A DNA stretch of 64,000 nt from Streptomyces sp. MJM8645 (GCF_001625365.1 NZ_LJJF01000001.1:6993501-7057500); one strand, 5' to 3'. Numbered from the stretch's first letter, positions 23,034 through 33,054 are shown. Program-made: numbers and translations. Notes: generated by a model from the sequence alone, not told the origin.

Positions 23034-25850
23034 GTGCCGGCGTGGCGAGCGCGAGTTCAGCGACTCCTCCAGGCTGGTGGTGAACTCGCTCTGCACCCCG
23101 GCCAGTTGATCATGGATGCGGAAGCGGTCGAGCGCCGAGCGCAGCCGGTCCAGGGCCTCCGGTTCACGGCCCCGGCTCAGCAGGTAGGCGGCGTGCGACT
23201 GTTCGGCGATGGCCTGGAGGTAGAGCAGGCCCGCCTCCTCGCAGCCGGCCAGCAGCCGGTGCCAGGCCAGGTCGACGGTCTCGCTGCGCCCGTGCGGGGG
23301 CAGGGTGTGCGCCTCGGTCAGCATCGACCAGAGATGGATCGAGGTGACCGGGCGGGCGGGCAGCAGCTCCCTGGCCTCCCGGGCCTGCCGCAGCGCGCCC
23401 TGCCGGTCCCCGGCCAGCAGGCTCACCCAGCTGTGGTGGACCAGGGCGACGGCCAGCGGCCGGGGGTCGCCGGATTCCACGGCCAGCGCGGCCGAGCCGG
23501 ATGCCAGCCGGGCGGCCTCGGTCGCGCTGCCCAGGATCGCGGTGATCAGCGACTGGGTGGCGAGCGCGCGGGCGTACGCGGCGCGGCCCGCGGGCCCGGT
23601 CGCGGCCTCGCCGGCGGCCACCGCCCGGCGCGCCGCCTCGGCCGCCTCCTGACGGCGCTCCAGCCCGAGCAGCGCGTTCGCCCGGGAGCCGTGCAACTGG
23701 GCGGCGGCCAGCTCGTCGCCGCACCGCTCGGCGGCCCGGACGCCCGCGCGCAGACAGCCCAGCCAGTCGGTGAACCGGCTGGAGCCGTAGTACAGCGGGC
23801 CGGCGGCCTGGGCCAGCCGCCAGACCCGGTCCGGGTCGTCGGCGGTGCCGGTGATCAGCGCGCGGATCGCGGGCTCCTCGGCCTGGAACCAGTCCAGTGC
23901 GGCGCGGATGCCGTCGGCCGGCGGCAGGGCCCGCGGCGGGTGGACGAGCGTGTCGAAACCGTCCTGGCCCGGCTCGATGAACTCGCCGCCCTGCCGTAGC
24001 GCCGCCTGGTAGTAGTCCAGCAGCCGCTCCCGGGCGAGGCGTCGGCGAGGCTCGGGCTGCTCGGCGAGCAGCCCGGCGCTGAACAGCCGGACCAGCTCGG
24101 CGCGGCCGTAGCGCCCGGGCGCCGCACCGGTGAGCAGGTGGTGGGCGGCGAGTTCGCCGAGCGACCGGCGGGCGGTGGCCGGGTCGGTGCCGAGCACGGC
24201 GGCACTGGTCAGGGTGTCCACCTCCCGGCCCGGGTGGGCGGCCAGGAGGGTGAGCAGCTCGGCGGCACCGGGGGAGAGGCGGCGGTACGTCAGGAGGAGT
24301 TCGGTGGTGACGCCGGTCGCGCCGTCGGCGTCCAGGACGGGCAGCCTGGTCTGCTCGTCGGCGAGTTCGGCGACCAGTTCGGCGATCGTCCAGTCCGGGC
24401 GGGTGGCCAGCCGGGCCGCGGCGATCCGCAGCGCCAGCGGCAGGTGGTCGCAGAGCCCGGCCAGTTCGGCGGCGGCGGCCGGTTCGGCCCGCAGCCGGTC
24501 GGGGCTGAGCGCGCGCTCCAGCAATCGCAGCGAGTCGTCCTGGGGCAGCGGGGGCAGCCGCAGCAGGGCCGCACCGTCGGCGGCCACCAGCCCCTCCAGC
24601 GAGCCGCGGCTGGTCACCACGGCGGCGCAGCCGGGCCCCTGCGGCAGCAGGTCGGCGACCTGGTCGGCATCGGCGGCGTCGTCCAGGACCACCAGCAGGC
24701 GTCGCCCCCTGGTCCGGTCGCGGTACAGCGCGGCCCGGCCGTCCCGGTCCTCGGGGACGGCGCCCTCGGAGACCCCGAGGGCCCGCAGGAAGCCGCCGAG
24801 GGCGGCCTCCGGGTCGGCCGGGCCGGCCGGGTCGAGGCCCCGCAGGTCGGCGAACAGCTGCCCGTCCGGGAAGTGCGGGGCGCGGCGGTGCGCCCAGGCG
24901 GTGACCAGCGCGCTCTTGCCGGCCCCGGCCGGTCCGACCACCAGGGCCAGGCCGTCACCGGCGCGCTCCGGGCCGCACTCGCCGTCCAGCCAGCGGCCCT
25001 CGCCGTCCCGGCCGACGAAGTCGACCGGTCGGCGCGGGAGTTGACGGGGCACCCGGGGCGCGGCCGGAGGGGCCGCGGAGCGGGCCGGGGCCGGCTGCTC
25101 GGCCCGGCCCCCGGACAGCACCTCGGCGAGCGCCGCCTGAAGCGCCGGGCCAGGCCGGATCCCCAGCTCGCGGTCCAGCCGCACCCGGGCCTGGTGGTAG
25201 GCGGACAGCGCGTCCGCCGGCCGACCGGCCTGGTGCAGGCAGCGCACCAGCAGCGCCACCAGCTCCTCGCGCAGCCCGTCCGTCCGCACGTGCTGCTCCA
25301 GGGCCGGCACCGCCGCCACCCCGCTGCCCTGGCGCAGCCGCAGCCCGGCCCAGCTGAGCACGGCGGCGGTGCGGGCCTGCTCCAGCTGGTCGACCACGGC
25401 CGCGCGCACGGCGGTGTCGGGCAGGTCGGCCAGGGCCTCGCCGCGCCACAGCCGCAACGCCTGCTCCAGCAGCGCGATCGCCTGCGCGTCCGCCGTGGCG
25501 CAGCCGAGTCCGGCCTGTTCGGCGGCCTGGTCGGTCAGCGCCTCGAAGCGCAGCGCGTCCACCTCCTCGGCCGGACCGGCCAGCAGGTAGCCGGACGAGC
25601 GGGTGTGCAGCACGAACGGGGTGTCGGCGATCGCCTTGCGCAGCGCCGCCACGTGCCCCTGCAAGGCGGCCCGGGCGCTGGCCGGCGGCCGCTCGCCCCA
25701 CAGCAGCTCGCAGAAGCCGTCCACCCCGACCACCCGGCCCAGCCGCAACGCGAGCAGCGCCAGGATCGCCCTGCGCTGCGCCCCCGGCAGCGAGGCGAAG
25801 CCGTCCGCCCCGGCCCGCAGCTCCACCGGGCCGAGGAGCCGAATCCGCAC
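23031..25850 (-). CDS. SARP-family AfsR-like transcriptional activator (OmpR-type DBD, BTAD, NB-ARC, C-terminal helical repeats)
   Basis: 939 residues from the GTG at 25850 (MRIRLLGPVEL); a GTG 12 bases upstream is an alternative. The winged-helix DNA-binding domain (to about 95) is followed by BTAD (about 100-250). The NB-ARC ATPase has P-loop GPAGAGKSALV, Walker B RLLVVLDDA and the GLPL-like LPLALRIAAARLA. The C-terminus is Ala/Leu-rich helical repeats of TPR type. This is the AfsR layout, in which nucleotide binding controls DNA binding at direct repeats and targets are often secondary metabolism or development. It converges with the sigma factor and diverges from a second SARP regulator across about 350 bases. 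Confidence 0.88.
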   Translation of the reverse strand: MRIRLLGPVELRAGADGFASLPGAQRRAILALLALRLGRVVGVDGFCELLWGERPPASARAALQGHVAALRKAIADTPFVLHTRSSGYLLAGPAEEVDALRFEALTDQAAEQAGLGCATADAQAIALLEQALRLWRGEALADLPDTAVRAAVVDQLEQARTAAVLSWAGLRLRQGSGVAAVPALEQHVRTDGLREELVALLVRCLHQAGRPADALSAYHQARVRLDRELGIRPGPALQAALAEVLSGGRAEQPAPARSAAPPAAPRVPRQLPRRPVDFVGRDGEGRWLDGECGPERAGDGLALVVGPAGAGKSALVTAWAHRRAPHFPDGQLFADLRGLDPAGPADPEAALGGFLRALGVSEGAVPEDRDGRAALYRDRTRGRRLLVVLDDAADADQVADLLPQGPGCAAVVTSRGSLEGLVAADGAALLRLPPLPQDDSLRLLERALSPDRLRAEPAAAAELAGLCDHLPLALRIAAARLATRPDWTIAELVAELADEQTRLPVLDADGATGVTTELLLTYRRLSPGAAELLTLLAAHPGREVDTLTSAAVLGTDPATARRSLGELAAHHLLTGAAPGRYGRAELVRLFSAGLLAEQPEPRRRLARERLLDYYQAALRQGGEFIEPGQDGFDTLVHPPRALPPADGIRAALDWFQAEEPAIRALITGTADDPDRVWRLAQAAGPLYYGSSRFTDWLGCLRAGVRAAERCGDELAAAQLHGSRANALLGLERRQEAAEAARRAVAAGEAATGPAGRAAYARALATQSLITAILGSATEAARLASGSAALAVESGDPRPLAVALVHHSWVSLLAGDRQGALRQAREARELLPARPVTSIHLWSMLTEAHTLPPHGRSETVDLAWHRLLAGCEEAGLLYLQAIAEQSHAAYLLSRGREPEALDRLRSALDRFRIHDQLAGVQSEFTTSLEESLNSRSPRRH

Positions 25851-26201
25851 CAGTACCCCCACTTCACCCCACGACGGGCAGGGCGTCCCCCCGCCCCATT
25901 GATGTCCCGGGCGTGCCCCGGGGTGGAGCAGTGTAGTGCCCTGAAGTGTCCTGTTCGCGCCAGATCGCCCGCTCCCCGGGCGCCACCGGGTGGCGGCGCC
26001 CGGCGCAACGGACGCCGAGCCCGGGCCCTGCGGAACCCGCGGGGCCCGCGTTCGACCCGACAAGATCCACAAATCCCGAGCAGACCCCATCCGGCCGCGT
26101 GCACGTGACCGGACCAGGCCTATCCTCTGACGACGCCGGGAAGACGCCGGAGGTTGTCGTCGGCGGCGGATCCGATCGGCGACAGGGGAGGAGAGGGCCG
26201 C
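25851..26201. promoter_or_regulatory. Divergent promoter region between two SARP regulators
   Basis: 351 bases without a gene. Near its middle agtgccctga (25935-25944) is followed directly by agtgtcctgt (25945-25954), preceded by cagtgt at 25930. SARP proteins bind direct heptamer repeats spaced by about one helical turn, so these could be operator half-sites; this is inference. GGGGAGGAGAGGG at 26185-26197 is the ribosome site of the plus-strand gene. Confidence 0.4.
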
Positions 26202-28976
26202 ATGCACATCGACCTGCTCGGGCCGGTCGCCGTACGACGGGACGACGGGACGACGGTCACACCCTCGGCCCCCAAACGCCGCGCCCTGCTGAGCACCCTC
26301 GCCATCCGGCTCAACCAGACCGTCGGCACCGACGAACTGATCGAGCTGGTCTGGGACGGCGACGCGCCCCCCACCGCCCGCGCCGCGCTCCAGGGGCACG
26401 TCGCGGCCCTGCGCCAACTGCTCGACTGCCCCGGGCTCACCCTGGGCACCCGCGGCGCCGGCTACCTGCTGGCCGGCGACCCCGACCGGGTGGACCTGCT
26501 GCACTTCCGCGGGCTCTGCGACCGGGCGGGCGTGCTGCGGCCCGCCCCGGCCGCGCCCGCCGCGAGCACCGAGCCCGAGCCGCATGATCCGGCCGTGCCC
26601 CTGCTGCGCGCCGCCCTGGACCTGTTCCGCGGCCCGGCCCTCGTCGACTGCGGGTCCGTCCTGCTGCGCGAGCGCACCCTGCCGCACGTCACCGACCTGC
26701 GGCTGCGCGCCCTGGACCGGCTCGCCGAGGGCCTGCTCGGGGCCGGCCGCGGCGGCGAGCTGGCCGCCGAGCTGGCCGAGGCGGCGGCCGCCCACCCGAC
26801 CCGGCAGACGCTGGCCGCCCGGCTGGTCCGCTGCCTCGACCAGGCCGGCCGCCGGGACGAGGCGGCGGCCTGGTACGACCGGGCGGTGGCCCGGCTCTCC
26901 GGCCCGCCCGGCCCGGAGCTGCGCCACGCCGGTGAGCGGTCGGCGGACGGCCCCGAGCGGGACGGGCCGCCCAGACCCGCCCGGCTTCCGAGGCGCGGTG
27001 CGCCGGACCGCAGGTTCACCGGCCGGTCGGCCGAGTTCGCCCGGCTCGACGAGGCCCTGGCCGCCGCCGTCCGCTCCGGCCACCCGATCCTGGTCACCGG
27101 ACCGGCCGGGGTCGGCAAGACCAGCCTGGTCCAGCACTGGTTGCAGCGGTCCGCCGAGCACTTCCCCGACGGAGTCCTGCACGCCGAGCTGGGCGGCTTC
27201 GATCCGGCCGGGCCCCGCGAATCCGCCGACGTGCTGGCCGGGTTCCTGCTCGCCCTCGGCGAGCCGGCGGGAGCCCTGCCCGCCTCGCCCGAGGAGCGGG
27301 AGCAGCGCTACCGGGAACTGCTGGCCGGCCGCCGGCTGCTGATCGTGCTGGACGACGCGCGCTCGTACGAGCAGCTCGCCCCGCTGCTGCCCGACCCGCC
27401 CCCGCCGGGGGACGGGCCGGCCTGGGACGGGGACCCCGGGGACGGGGACGGGGACACCGGCACCCCCGGCACCCCCGTCGTCGTCGTCACCAGCCGCAGC
27501 CGGCTGCGCGACCTGCTGGTCCGCGACGGCGGCATCCCGCTCCCGCTGGGCGTGCTCGGCGCCGAGGACGCGGCCGAACTGCTCGCCCGGACCCTCGGCC
27601 CGGCCCGGGTCGCCGCCGAACCGCAGGCGGCCGCCGACCTCGCCGCGGCCTGCGACCACCTGCCGCTCGCCCTGCGGCTGGCCGCCGCCCGGCTGGCCGC
27701 CCGCCCCGGCTGGACCCTGGGCGACCTGGCCGCGGAACTCGCCGACGAGCAGACCGGCCTCGCCACCCTGGCCGGCACCGACCGCGGCCCGATCGGCGTC
27801 ACCACCGCCCTGGACCACACCTACCGCACCCTGCCGCCCGCCCCCGCCCGGCTGTTCACCCTGCTCGGCCTGCACCCCGGCGCGGTGATCGACACCGCCA
27901 CCGCCGCCGCGCTCGCCGACCTGCCGCCCGCCACCACCCGCACCCTGCTGACCCGCCTCGACGCCGTCCACCTGCTGGAGGAGACCACGCCCGGCCGCTA
28001 CGCCCGGCGCGAGCTGGTCCGGCGCTACGCGGCCGGGCAGGCCGCCGAACTCACCTGCGACGACCGGTTCGTCGCCCTCGACCGGCTGATCGCCCACTAC
28101 CTCGCGGTCACCGCGGCCTGGACCACCGGAGGCTGGACCACCGCGGCCTGGACGCCCGAGGGCGGCGGCGCGGCCCCGGCGGACGCGGCCGCCTGGTTCC
28201 GCCGCGAGGAGAGCGCCCTGCGCGCGGTGGTGGTCTGCGCCGAGCAGTTCGGCCGGACCGCCGAATCCTGGCAGCTCGCCCACCGGATAGGCCTGCTGTA
28301 CGAGACCACCGGCCACGACCGGACGCACTGGCGCGCCGTCACCGAGGCCGGCCTGCGCGCCGCCCACGGCTGCGCGGACCAGGCGGCCGTCGCCCGGCTG
28401 GCCACCGACCTCGCCGTCCTGCACGTGGACCGCGCCGCCCACCGCACCGCCGTCCAGCAGCTGGAACGGGCCGTGGCCGCCGCCGACCGGGCCGGCGACC
28501 AACTGCTGCGCCACCACTGCCGGGCCCGGGTGGCCGGTGCACTGCTGCGGGCCGGCCGTTACGACCAGGCCCTGCCGCTGATGACCGACCTGGTGAGCGC
28601 CGCCCGCACCCCGGCCGTCGGCGATCTGCTCGTGCGCGCGCTCACCGACCTCGCCGACGCGCTGGTCCTGGCCGGCGCCCCCGGCCCGGCCCTGGTCCAC
28701 GCCGACGAGGCCGTCCGGGTCGCCACCACCCGTTCCGGCGTCGAGGCCGTCCTCGCCACCCAGAGCCGGGCCCGCGCCCTGCAGGCGCTCGGCCGCCGCG
28801 ACGCCGCCCTGTCCACGGCCCGACTCGCCGTCGCCCTGGGCCGCACGGTCGGCGACACCGGGCTGGAGTCCCGTACCCACGGCCTGCTGGCGGACCTGCT
28901 GTGCGAACTGGGCCGTACCACCGAGGGGGCCGTCGCCAGACGGCAGGCCCGGGCCCTGGCGGCGGGGGAGCGCTGA
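26202..28976 (+). CDS. Second SARP-family AfsR-like activator with NB-ARC and helical repeats
   Basis: 924 residues from an ATG behind a very strong Shine-Dalgarno. The N-terminus MHIDLLGPVAVRRDD starts the OmpR-like DNA-binding domain, followed by BTAD. The NB-ARC has P-loop GPAGVGKTSLVQHWL, Walker B RLLIVLDDARSYEQL and LPLALRLAAARLA. Ala-rich TPR-like repeats fill the C-terminal third. An Ala/Pro insertion (near residue 115) sits between DNA-binding and BTAD parts, and a Gly/Asp/Pro loop (near 405) interrupts the ATPase domain. It is divergent from the first SARP gene and parallel to the XRE-STAND gene. Divergence in the linkers argues against a recent duplication. Confidence 0.88.
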   Translation: MHIDLLGPVAVRRDDGTTVTPSAPKRRALLSTLAIRLNQTVGTDELIELVWDGDAPPTARAALQGHVAALRQLLDCPGLTLGTRGAGYLLAGDPDRVDLLHFRGLCDRAGVLRPAPAAPAASTEPEPHDPAVPLLRAALDLFRGPALVDCGSVLLRERTLPHVTDLRLRALDRLAEGLLGAGRGGELAAELAEAAAAHPTRQTLAARLVRCLDQAGRRDEAAAWYDRAVARLSGPPGPELRHAGERSADGPERDGPPRPARLPRRGAPDRRFTGRSAEFARLDEALAAAVRSGHPILVTGPAGVGKTSLVQHWLQRSAEHFPDGVLHAELGGFDPAGPRESADVLAGFLLALGEPAGALPASPEEREQRYRELLAGRRLLIVLDDARSYEQLAPLLPDPPPPGDGPAWDGDPGDGDGDTGTPGTPVVVVTSRSRLRDLLVRDGGIPLPLGVLGAEDAAELLARTLGPARVAAEPQAAADLAAACDHLPLALRLAAARLAARPGWTLGDLAAELADEQTGLATLAGTDRGPIGVTTALDHTYRTLPPAPARLFTLLGLHPGAVIDTATAAALADLPPATTRTLLTRLDAVHLLEETTPGRYARRELVRRYAAGQAAELTCDDRFVALDRLIAHYLAVTAAWTTGGWTTAAWTPEGGGAAPADAAAWFRREESALRAVVVCAEQFGRTAESWQLAHRIGLLYETTGHDRTHWRAVTEAGLRAAHGCADQAAVARLATDLAVLHVDRAAHRTAVQQLERAVAAADRAGDQLLRHHCRARVAGALLRAGRYDQALPLMTDLVSAARTPAVGDLLVRALTDLADALVLAGAPGPALVHADEAVRVATTRSGVEAVLATQSRARALQALGRRDAALSTARLAVALGRTVGDTGLESRTHGLLADLLCELGRTTEGAVARRQARALAAGER

Positions 28977-29185
28977 CGGTGCGCCGCCCCGCCGCCGCAG
29001 CAGCCCCGTCCCGCCCGTCCTGCTCGCCCTGTTCGTCCCGTCCGATCGGCGCAACCACAGGCGGAACTATGGGCAGAATCAGCACGCGCGGCCGTCCCAC
29101 CAGTGGGTGGGACGCCGCGGCCCGCACCGGGGTGCCCGGCGCCTGAGCTGGGCGCTCGATGCTGGGAAAGAGCTGGGTACGAGGC

Positions 29186-29249
29186 ATACTTCTGCCCGGG
29201 AATACTTCTGCCTGGGACGGTCGATCAGGCACAACGCCTGGCAGAAGTA
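29186..29249. promoter_or_regulatory. Tandem and inverted 11-16 bp repeats before the XRE-STAND regulator
   Basis: Two adjacent 16-base copies, atacttctgcccggga (29186-29201) and atacttctgcctggga (29202-29217), differ at one base. An inverted partial copy, tggcagaagta, lies at 29239-29249, ending 22 bases before the ATG. This stands out from the GC-rich surroundings and sits where an autoregulatory operator would be. Confidence 0.6.
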
Positions 29250-29271
29250 ACGGCGCTAGCAGGGGCGGGAC

Positions 29272-31680
29272 ATGACGGCTGTGAGCGGCACGGGAACGGG
29301 CACGGACTCCGAGGGGGCCGGCGACTTCGGCCGACTGCTGGCCGGGCACCGGGTGGCGGCGGGCCTGACCCAGGAGGAGCTCGCCGCGGCGGCCGGCGTC
29401 AGCCTGCGCGCCGTCGGGGACATGGAGCGCGGCCGCACCCGCGGGCCGCAGCGGCGTACCGTCCGGGCCCTGGCCGAGACGCTGGGCCTGGACGCCCCGC
29501 AAACCGCCGCGCTGGACCGGGCCGCCCAGTGCGGCCGCCCCCGGGGGACCAGGCCGGTGTCGGCCGCCGCCCCCACCCGTGGACCGGCCGCCCCCGCCCC
29601 CGCTCACGTCCCTGCCCCCGCCGGACCGGCCGAGACCGGGGACGCCGCGCCCGCCGCCCCGCTCGCCCCCGGCGCCCTCGCGCTTCCCCGCGACATCGCC
29701 GACTTCACCGCCCGCGAGGGCGCCCTCGCCCTGCTGGCCGAGCTGGCCGAGGACGATCGGCCCGCCCACCCCCGGGTGGTGCTGATCAGCGGTCAGCCCG
29801 GTCTGGGCAAGACCGCCTTCGCCCTGCACGCCGCCCACACCCTGGCCCCCTTCTTCCCCGACGGGCAGCTCTCGCTCGACCTCGGCGGCATGGCCGCCAC
29901 CCCGCTCTCCGCCCGCGACGCGCTCGGCCAGGTGCTGCGCGCCCTGGGCGTCGCCGACAACGCCGTGCCCGCCGGGACGGAGGAGCGGGCCGGCCTCTAC
30001 CGGGCCCTGGTGCGCGAGCGCCGACTCGTCCTGGTCCTGGACAACGTCGCCGACGAGAGCCAGGTGCGCCCGCTGCTGCCCGGCTCCGGGCCCGCCGTGA
30101 CCCTGGTGACCAGCCGCAACGCCCTGCCCGGACTGGAGTCGGTGCTCCGCCTGCGGCTGGACGCCCTGGCCCCGGGCGAGGCCGCCGACCTGCTGGCCCG
30201 GATCGCGGGCCGCGAGCGGATCGACGCGGCGCCCGACGCCACCGCCGAACTGGCCCGGCTCTGCGGCTACCTGCCGCTCGCGCTGCGCATCGCCGGGCAG
30301 CGGCTGGTGGCCCGCCCGCAGCAGCCGGTCAGCCATCTGGTGCGCCAACTGGCCGCCGAGGAACACCGGTTGGACCTGCTGGAGACCGGGGACCTGGCCG
30401 TCCGCCCGGCCTTCGCGCTGTCCTACCGGCGGCTGCCGGCCGAATCCCAGCTGGTGCTGCGCCGCTCCGCACTGACCGCCGGGCACGACTTCACCGCCGC
30501 CGTCGCCGCCGCCTACGCGGGCCTGCCGCCCGGCCGGACCGAACTCGTCCTGGAGCAGCTGATCGACGCCGGGCTGGTGCAACTCGCCACCCCGGAGCGC
30601 TACCGGCTGCACGACCTGGTCCGGCTCTACGCGGGCGAGCGGCTCGACGCCGACGAGGGCCCCGAGGCGGTGGCGCAGGCCCGGGCCAGGGCCGGTGACT
30701 GGCTGCTGAACCGGGCCGCCGAGTACGGCCTGCGGTTCGACCCGGACCACGCGGCGGCGGACCCCGACGCCGCCCCCGACCCCGACGCCGACGCGGACCG
30801 GACCGGCCCCCCGGTGCCGCTCACCGAGGCGGCGCGCTGGCTGGAGGAGGAGCACCCGGAGTGGCTGGCCGCCCTCCACCAGGCCTTCGCCGCCGGCCGG
30901 CACCGGGAGGTGATCGACACCGCCGAAGCCATGCACTGGTTCTCCGACCGGCTGCTGAGCTGGGACATCTGGGCCGAGGTCTTCCAGCTGTCGGTCGACG
31001 CGGCCCGCGCCTGCGGCGACCAACTGGCCGAGGCCGTCCACGTCAACTACCTGGCGTGGACGTACGTCACCTGCCTGCACCGCTACCAGCGCGGCATCGA
31101 CCTGGCCAACGAGGGGCTGGAACTGGCCCGCCGGATCGGCGCCCGGGAGCAGGAGGGCTGGGCGCTGACCTACCTCGCGGCGGGCCTTCGGCACCTGCAC
31201 CGGCACCGGGAGGCCATCGACGCCTACCACCGGGCCGCGGACGCCTTCGCCGCCGTCAACAGCCGCGCCGGCTGGATCGGCCGGCTGGTCACGCTGCGCG
31301 GCGCGGCCAACTGCCTGCGCGACTCGGGCCGGGCCGAGGAGGCGGTGGAGTCCCGCCGGCGCGCGCTGGCCGGCGCGCTGGAGCTGGTGGAGCGCTGGTC
31401 CTCGCCGCTGATGCACCTGGCGGCGGCCATGACGGCCCACGAACTCGGCCTGGACCGCGCCGCGCTGGGGCGCTGGCCGGCCGCCGAGAAGGCCTACCGG
31501 CAGGCCCTGACCCACTATGAGGAGGTCGGCCGGCCGGACAGCATGACCAAGACCCTCACCGAGCTCGGCACCGCCCTGATCGAGCAGGGCCGCGCCGAGG
31601 AGGCCCGCGAACTCCTCACCGAGGCGCTCACCGACCTCAGCGCGGACGGCCCCCGGCAGGGGCGGCGCCGGACGGGGTGA
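29272..31680 (+). CDS. XRE-family HTH regulator with NB-ARC ATPase and TPR domain (STAND)
   Basis: 802 residues. The helix-turn-helix lies at about 15-75 (LLAGHRVAAGLTQEELAAAA, VSLRAVGDMERGR). After a Pro/Ala linker the NB-ARC domain has P-loop GQPGLGKTAFALH, Walker B RLVLVLDNVADES and LPLALRIAGQRL. The C-terminal 300 residues form TPRs (for example AIDAYHRAADAFAAVNSRAG, EKAYRQALTHYEEVGR). The ATG has AGGGGCGGGA just upstream. It is the third STAND-type regulator in a row. Such proteins are signal-gated; the ligand is unknown. Confidence 0.88.
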   Translation: MTAVSGTGTGTDSEGAGDFGRLLAGHRVAAGLTQEELAAAAGVSLRAVGDMERGRTRGPQRRTVRALAETLGLDAPQTAALDRAAQCGRPRGTRPVSAAAPTRGPAAPAPAHVPAPAGPAETGDAAPAAPLAPGALALPRDIADFTAREGALALLAELAEDDRPAHPRVVLISGQPGLGKTAFALHAAHTLAPFFPDGQLSLDLGGMAATPLSARDALGQVLRALGVADNAVPAGTEERAGLYRALVRERRLVLVLDNVADESQVRPLLPGSGPAVTLVTSRNALPGLESVLRLRLDALAPGEAADLLARIAGRERIDAAPDATAELARLCGYLPLALRIAGQRLVARPQQPVSHLVRQLAAEEHRLDLLETGDLAVRPAFALSYRRLPAESQLVLRRSALTAGHDFTAAVAAAYAGLPPGRTELVLEQLIDAGLVQLATPERYRLHDLVRLYAGERLDADEGPEAVAQARARAGDWLLNRAAEYGLRFDPDHAAADPDAAPDPDADADRTGPPVPLTEAARWLEEEHPEWLAALHQAFAAGRHREVIDTAEAMHWFSDRLLSWDIWAEVFQLSVDAARACGDQLAEAVHVNYLAWTYVTCLHRYQRGIDLANEGLELARRIGAREQEGWALTYLAAGLRHLHRHREAIDAYHRAADAFAAVNSRAGWIGRLVTLRGAANCLRDSGRAEEAVESRRRALAGALELVERWSSPLMHLAAAMTAHELGLDRAALGRWPAAEKAYRQALTHYEEVGRPDSMTKTLTELGTALIEQGRAEEARELLTEALTDLSADGPRQGRRRTG

Positions 31681-31732
31681 GGCCCGCGCTGGCGAAGGCC
31701 CGGAGCCTCGGGCCCGGGGCCCGAAACGCGCA

Positions 31733-31762
31733 CGCCCGCACGGCGGGTGGGCCGTGCGGGCG
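31733..31762. terminator. Hairpin between convergent genes
   Basis: cgcccgcacggc (31733-31744) pairs perfectly with gccgtgcgggcg (31751-31762). It lies between the XRE-STAND stop and the serine hydrolase stop and can serve both strands. Confidence 0.7.
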
Positions 31763-31788
31763 CGTGAGCGGCGGACTGTGCGGGTCGG

Positions 31789-33054
31789 TCAGATCCGGGT
31801 GTCCTCGACCACCGGCAGCGAGTGGTTCTCGGCGAAGGCGCTCGGGGCGAACGAGTTCCGCGGCGCGACGGCCGGCTTCTTGCCGCAGAAGGCCGGCTCC
31901 AGCGCGTTCATCAGGCCCTGCGTCACGGAGCCGTTGTTGGAGGCGTTGGCGAACACGACGACGGAGCGCTTGCCGTCCGGGGTGGCGAACGACTGGGTCT
32001 GGAAGCCCTGGACGATGCCGCCGTGGCCGTACACGTCGCCGCAGGACAGCGAGATGCGGCGCAGCCCGAGCCCGTAGCTGATCTTGGCGGTGGGGGTGGC
32101 CAGGGCGGCCGTCATCTGCTTCAGCGAGTCGTCTGAGACCAGCCCGCCGGAGCTGCCCGCCATCAGCGCGGTGAGGAAGTGGTCGAGGTCGGCGGCGTCG
32201 GAGATGACCGCGCCGGCGGTCCACACCCAGGAGCCGGTCTGCTGGGTGGAGTCCAGCAGCGGCTTGCTGCGGTTGTCGTTGGTGAGGTAGCCGGTGACGT
32301 GGGCGCCCTGGATCTCCTGGTCGGGCACGACGAAGGAGGTCTTGCTCAGGCCCAGCGGCTCGATGATCCGCTCGCGCAGGACGTCCTCGTAGGGGCGGCC
32401 GGTGAGGTGCTCGACCGCGAGGCCCATCAGGACGAAGTCGGTGTTGGAGTAGGAGTACCGGCTGCCGGGCGTGTACTGCTGGCCGTGCTTGACGGACATC
32501 GCCACCAGGTCGCGCGGCGCGTACACGTTGGTGCGGATGCGCGCCTCGAAGGCGCTGGTGGTCTCCTCGCCGGCCTGCTCCAGCAGGTCGTTGGTGTGGT
32601 CGTAGATCCCGGCGCGGTGCTCCATGACCTGGCGGCCCGTCATGGTCCAGGTGTCCGGCAGGGTGCCGGCCGGCAGGTAGTCGCGCAGCGGCTTGTCGAG
32701 GTCGATCAGGCCCTGCTCCGCCAGCTGCATCACGAGAACGGCGTTGAACATCTTGCTGTTGCTGCCGACCCGGAACCTCCACGAGGAGTTCATCGGGGTG
32801 CCGTCCAGGTCGGCCTTGCCGACGGCCAGCGAGCGGGTGGTCTCGGCGTCGCCGTGGTCGCGGATCACCGCGAAGGCGCCCGGGGCGCCCGCGTCGGTGG
32901 TGGCCTGGAGGGCGGCGCGCACCGCGGCCGTGTCCGGGGTGGGCGCGCTGGTGGTGCCCTGGTCGGCGGCCACGGCCTGCGCGGCTCCGGTCGCCAGCAG
33001 GACGACACCCGCGGCCGCCACCGCGAGCGGACGCAGAAGGCTGATCTTCGCCAT
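31789..33054 (-). CDS. Secreted serine hydrolase, beta-lactamase class C / DD-carboxypeptidase family
   Basis: 421 residues with a Sec signal peptide (LAVAAAGVVLLATGAAQAVA). The three catalytic motifs of the family are present: SxxK as SNSK (GSNSKMFNAV), YxN as YSN (SRYSYSNTDF), and HGG in place of KTG (YGHGGIVQGF). Family members include R61-type DD-carboxypeptidases, esterases and D-amino-acid peptidases, and the specificity cannot be read here. agagga precedes the ATG. It is divergent from the phospholipase-D-like gene across 249 bases. Confidence 0.9.
   Translation of the reverse strand: MAKISLLRPLAVAAAGVVLLATGAAQAVAADQGTTSAPTPDTAAVRAALQATTDAGAPGAFAVIRDHGDAETTRSLAVGKADLDGTPMNSSWRFRVGSNSKMFNAVLVMQLAEQGLIDLDKPLRDYLPAGTLPDTWTMTGRQVMEHRAGIYDHTNDLLEQAGEETTSAFEARIRTNVYAPRDLVAMSVKHGQQYTPGSRYSYSNTDFVLMGLAVEHLTGRPYEDVLRERIIEPLGLSKTSFVVPDQEIQGAHVTGYLTNDNRSKPLLDSTQQTGSWVWTAGAVISDAADLDHFLTALMAGSSGGLVSDDSLKQMTAALATPTAKISYGLGLRRISLSCGDVYGHGGIVQGFQTQSFATPDGKRSVVVFANASNNGSVTQGLMNALEPAFCGKKPAVAPRNSFAPSAFAENHSLPVVEDTRI

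Noticed and set aside
25851..29054. N-terminal extension of the first SARP frame over the divergent SARP gene
   Set aside because: The extension is low-complexity Gly/Gln/Arg-rich antisense; the conserved SARP start MRIRLLGP lies at 25850.
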